From NCBI GenBank assembly GCA_002451175.1, contig DKBI01000178.1:4239-12304 (forward strand): a stretch of 8,066 nucleotides of DNA, written 5' to 3'. This DNA is from Betaproteobacteria bacterium UBA6904. Its GTDB lineage: Bacteria > Pseudomonadota > Gammaproteobacteria > Burkholderiales > SG8-39. Positions 6,536 to 8,066 of the stretch are shown piece after piece; position 1 is the stretch's first letter; every line of letters begins with the position of its first letter. Made by a program: the position numbers and the translations under genes. Under the pieces are notes generated by a model that saw only the letters and a list, made by a program, of their open reading frames with translations, was not told the origin of the DNA and did not search any database.

Positions 6536-7858
6536 TCAAGAAGGTGGGCGTGTGCTGAGCGCATTCTGCCACAACTCCCCCAGGGATTCCAAGCCCAATG
6601 ACTTGAGATTTCGCAACTCACCGTCGATGACGAGCCGCTCGCCCCCCACCCAGACGTCGCTGACGTGCTCGCGGCCCGCAGCGTATACCAGGTGGGACAC
6701 GGGATCGTAGCAGGGGATCAGCTCGGGGCCCGCCAGACGGACCGCCACGAGGTCCGCCTGCTTGCCCTCGGCAATCGAGCCGATGCGGGCCTCCAGGCCC
6801 AGCGCCCGCGCTCCCGAGAGGGTGGCCGCGCGCAGCGCGGCGTGGGCGGGCATCGCCTCGGCATTCCCGGCGACCGCCTTGGCGAGCAAGGCGGCCTGGC
6901 GCAGCTCCTGCATCATGTCCATGCGGTTGTTGCTCGCCGCGCCGTCCGTCCCGAGCGCCACGTTCACCCCGGCGTCCAGCAGGCGCGCTACGGGGGCGAA
7001 GCCGCTCGCCAGCTTCAGGTTCGACGACGGACAGTGCACCACCGAAGAACCGTGGCGCGAAAGCAACAGTATCTCCTCCTCGGTCAGGTGGACGGCGTGA
7101 ACCGCGACGAGGTTGGGCCCCAGCAGGCCCAGCCGGCGCAGGCGCTCGATGGGGCGCACGCCGTGCTCCGCCAGGGATCGCTCGATCTCCTCCGAGGTTT
7201 CGTGCAAATGGATGTGCATCGGCACGTAAAGCTCGCCGCCGAGGTTCGCGATGCGGCGGAACGTCGCGTCCGACACCGTGTACGGCGCATGCGGCGCGAG
7301 GCAGAACGACAGGCGCGGGTGCTCGTTCCACTGATCGCGCAGCGCGAGCCCCTTTTCCAGATAGGCATCCGGGTCCGGTGCGTAGGAGGAAGCGAACTCG
7401 ACGACGATCATGCCCAGCGCGGCGCGCATGCCGGACTCGAGGACCGCCTCGAGCGCGGCGTCCGGGTAGAAGTACATGTCGTTGAAGCACGTCGTTCCGC
7501 CGCGCAGCATTTCCGCGCAGGCGAGCAAGGTGCCGTCGCGCACGAACTGGGCGGACACATGGCGCATCTCCGCCGGCCAGACGTGCTCCTGCAGCCAGCG
7601 CAGCAGTGGAAGATCGTCCGCCAGCCCCCGCATGAGCGACATGGCCGCATGCGTGTGCGCATTGACCAGTCCCGGGATCAGCGCGTGCTCGCGCAGCTCG
7701 ACCACGTCGCGCTCCGGAAACCGCTGCCGCGCGGCGTCCGCCGGCAACAGGGCCTCGATGCGCCCGTCGCGCACCGCAACCACATGGTCTTCAAGCACCG
7801 CGCCGGCCGGTTCGACGGGCACGACCCAGCGGGCGCGGATCAGGAAAGCGTCGGTCAT
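6536..7858 (-). CDS. mtaD: Amidohydrolase, 5-methylthioadenosine/S-adenosylhomocysteine deaminase-like
   Basis: This is a metal-dependent amidohydrolase of the TRZ/ATZ family, 440 residues from the ATG at 7858, full length. The metal ligands are visible: His68 and His70 in NAHTH, His217 in HIHLHE and Asp305 in LGTDGAASNN. Catalytic and substrate residues matching the T. maritima MTA/SAH deaminase are Glu97 (VWPAE), His190 (APHAPYT) and Glu220. The N- and C-terminal strands (about 1-62 and 365-415) form the small beta-sandwich. The expected reaction is deamination of methylthioadenosine or S-adenosylhomocysteine to the inosyl form, linked to methionine salvage and the methyl cycle. In Pseudomonas the same gene lies by ubiG and next to mtnA; no mtnA is present here. 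Other family members (guanine deaminase, SsnA, triazine hydrolases) fit less well by context. The upstream extension to 7921 is rejected because it crosses the promoter region. Confidence 0.87.
   Translation of the reverse strand: MTDAFLIRARWVVPVEPAGAVLEDHVVAVRDGRIEALLPADAARQRFPERDVVELREHALIPGLVNAHTHAAMSLMRGLADDLPLLRWLQEHVWPAEMRHVSAQFVRDGTLLACAEMLRGGTTCFNDMYFYPDAALEAVLESGMRAALGMIVVEFASSYAPDPDAYLEKGLALRDQWNEHPRLSFCLAPHAPYTVSDATFRRIANLGGELYVPMHIHLHETSEEIERSLAEHGVRPIERLRRLGLLGPNLVAVHAVHLTEEEILLLSRHGSSVVHCPSSNLKLASGFAPVARLLDAGVNVALGTDGAASNNRMDMMQELRQAALLAKAVAGNAEAMPAHAALRAATLSGARALGLEARIGSIAEGKQADLVAVRLAGPELIPCYDPVSHLVYAAGREHVSDVWVGGERLVIDGELRNLKSLGLESLGELWQNALSTRPPS
6563..6592 (-). promoter_or_regulatory. 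Possible ompA promoter inside the mtaD 3' end
   Basis: On the - strand, TTGGAA (6587-6592) and CAGAAT (6563-6568) are 18 bp apart, and the -10 is preceded by TGG as in extended -10 promoters. Transcription would start near 6556 and give a leader of about 58 nt. An own promoter would fit a highly expressed porin-like gene placed behind a metabolic gene. Confidence 0.35.
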
Positions 7859-7887
7859 CGCAGGCGTTCGAATGGCGTGGCCGCGAG

Positions 7888-7893
7888 AGTATA
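7888..7893 (-). promoter_or_regulatory. Possible -10 box for the mtaD-ompA direction
   Basis: TATACT on the - strand matches the -10 consensus at five of six positions. It lies 30 bp before the mtaD ATG, giving a leader of roughly 20 nt. No good -35 hexamer is found 16-18 bp upstream, so this is a partial call. Confidence 0.4.
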
Positions 7894-7920
7894 GCGGCCG
7901 CCGTCCGGAACGGGTCCGCA

Positions 7921-7929
7921 TGGTAAAAT
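7921..7929 (+). promoter_or_regulatory. Extended -10 promoter element for gyrA
   Basis: TGG followed by TAAAAT (7924-7929) fits the TGn-TATAAT extended -10 pattern, which lowers the need for a -35; none is obvious. It would start transcription near 7936, about 42 nt before the gyrA ATG. It lies back to back with the TATACT on the other strand, giving a compact divergent promoter. Confidence 0.55.
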
Positions 7930-7977
7930 TTCGCGCTTCGCCGCAGCCTCTCGAAGCCTCGCTTCCCGTCCCCGCTC

Positions 7978-8066
7978 ATGGAGCAATTCGCCAAGGAAAC
8001 ACTGCCCGTCAGCCTCGAGGAGGAGATGCGGCGCTCCTACCTCGATTACGCGATGAGCGTGATCGT
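7978..8066 (+). CDS. gyrA: DNA gyrase subunit A, N-terminal start (runs off the window)
   Basis: The first 29 codons of GyrA, the breakage-reunion subunit of the supercoiling topoisomerase, are in the window. The sequence starts MEQFAKETLPVSLEEEMR and continues RSYLDYAMSVIV; the block SSYLDYAMSVIV is the invariant start of GyrA/ParC proteins. The short MEQFAKETLPVSLEEE leader resembles gyrase A more than ParC. No clear Shine-Dalgarno is seen before the ATG. The gene is divergent from mtaD. The gene continues past 8066 and is not truncated biologically as far as can be told. Confidence 0.93.
   Translation, partial: MEQFAKETLPVSLEEEMRRSYLDYAMSVI

Noticed and set aside
6505..6540. ompA promoter TTGAAA-18-GATACA in the mtaD-ompA gap
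   Set aside because: Transcription would start at or inside the ribosome binding site, leaving no usable leader.
6665..7894. 409-codon + strand open frame opposite mtaD
   Set aside because: The frame is long only because of high GC. The product is Arg/His/Gln-rich without domains, while the opposite strand has all amidohydrolase motifs.
1..8066. CRISPR array, insertion sequence ends or transposase genes
   Set aside because: No regularly spaced repeats, transposase motifs or IS-type terminal inverted repeats were found on either strand.

Overview
The window looks like the chromosome of a betaproteobacterium, most likely of the order Burkholderiales. It is GC-rich. It carries a short barrel-less OmpA of the type found in that order, a one-piece tmRNA whose tag reads ANDERFALAA, and the neighbourhood gyrA / mtaD-like deaminase / ompA / ubiG / HAD phosphatase. 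No species can be named from the sequence alone.

Core block (about 3845-8066). gyrA starts at 7978 on the + strand and runs off the right edge. Divergent from it, on the - strand, lie an amidohydrolase-family nucleoside deaminase (MtaD-like), ompA, ubiG, a HAD phosphatase (gph or mupP) and ssrA (tmRNA). ubiG and the phosphatase overlap by 8 bp. A strong intrinsic terminator follows ompA and ends only about 15 bp before the ubiG start, so ubiG-gph should depend on read-through or on a promoter inside ompA. The functions are housekeeping: methylthioadenosine/adenosylhomocysteine salvage, envelope anchoring, ubiquinone synthesis, phosphate-ester clean-up and ribosome rescue.

Accessory block (about 1-3844). 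It abuts the 3' end of ssrA, a classic integration site for tyrosine-recombinase islands. From the ssrA side outward it holds the C-terminal part of a type I restriction subunit HsdR (+), the C-terminal catalytic part of a phage-type integrase (-), and an apparently intact hipB-hipA toxin-antitoxin operon (-). The integrase and HsdR fragments are head to head, and both lose homology at the same point near 2440. This is best read as a deletion scar that removed the 5' halves of both genes and everything between them. The only intact system left in the remnant is hipBA. Its AT-rich control region has a good sigma70-type promoter and two inverted-repeat modules of nearly equal span, plausible HipB operators.

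No clear new system is present. The points most worth following are the two-module hipBA operator, a His/Asp-rich insert in HipA, the int/hsdR scar beside ssrA, the terminator placed at the ubiG start, and whether the ubiG-linked phosphatase is Gph or MupP.
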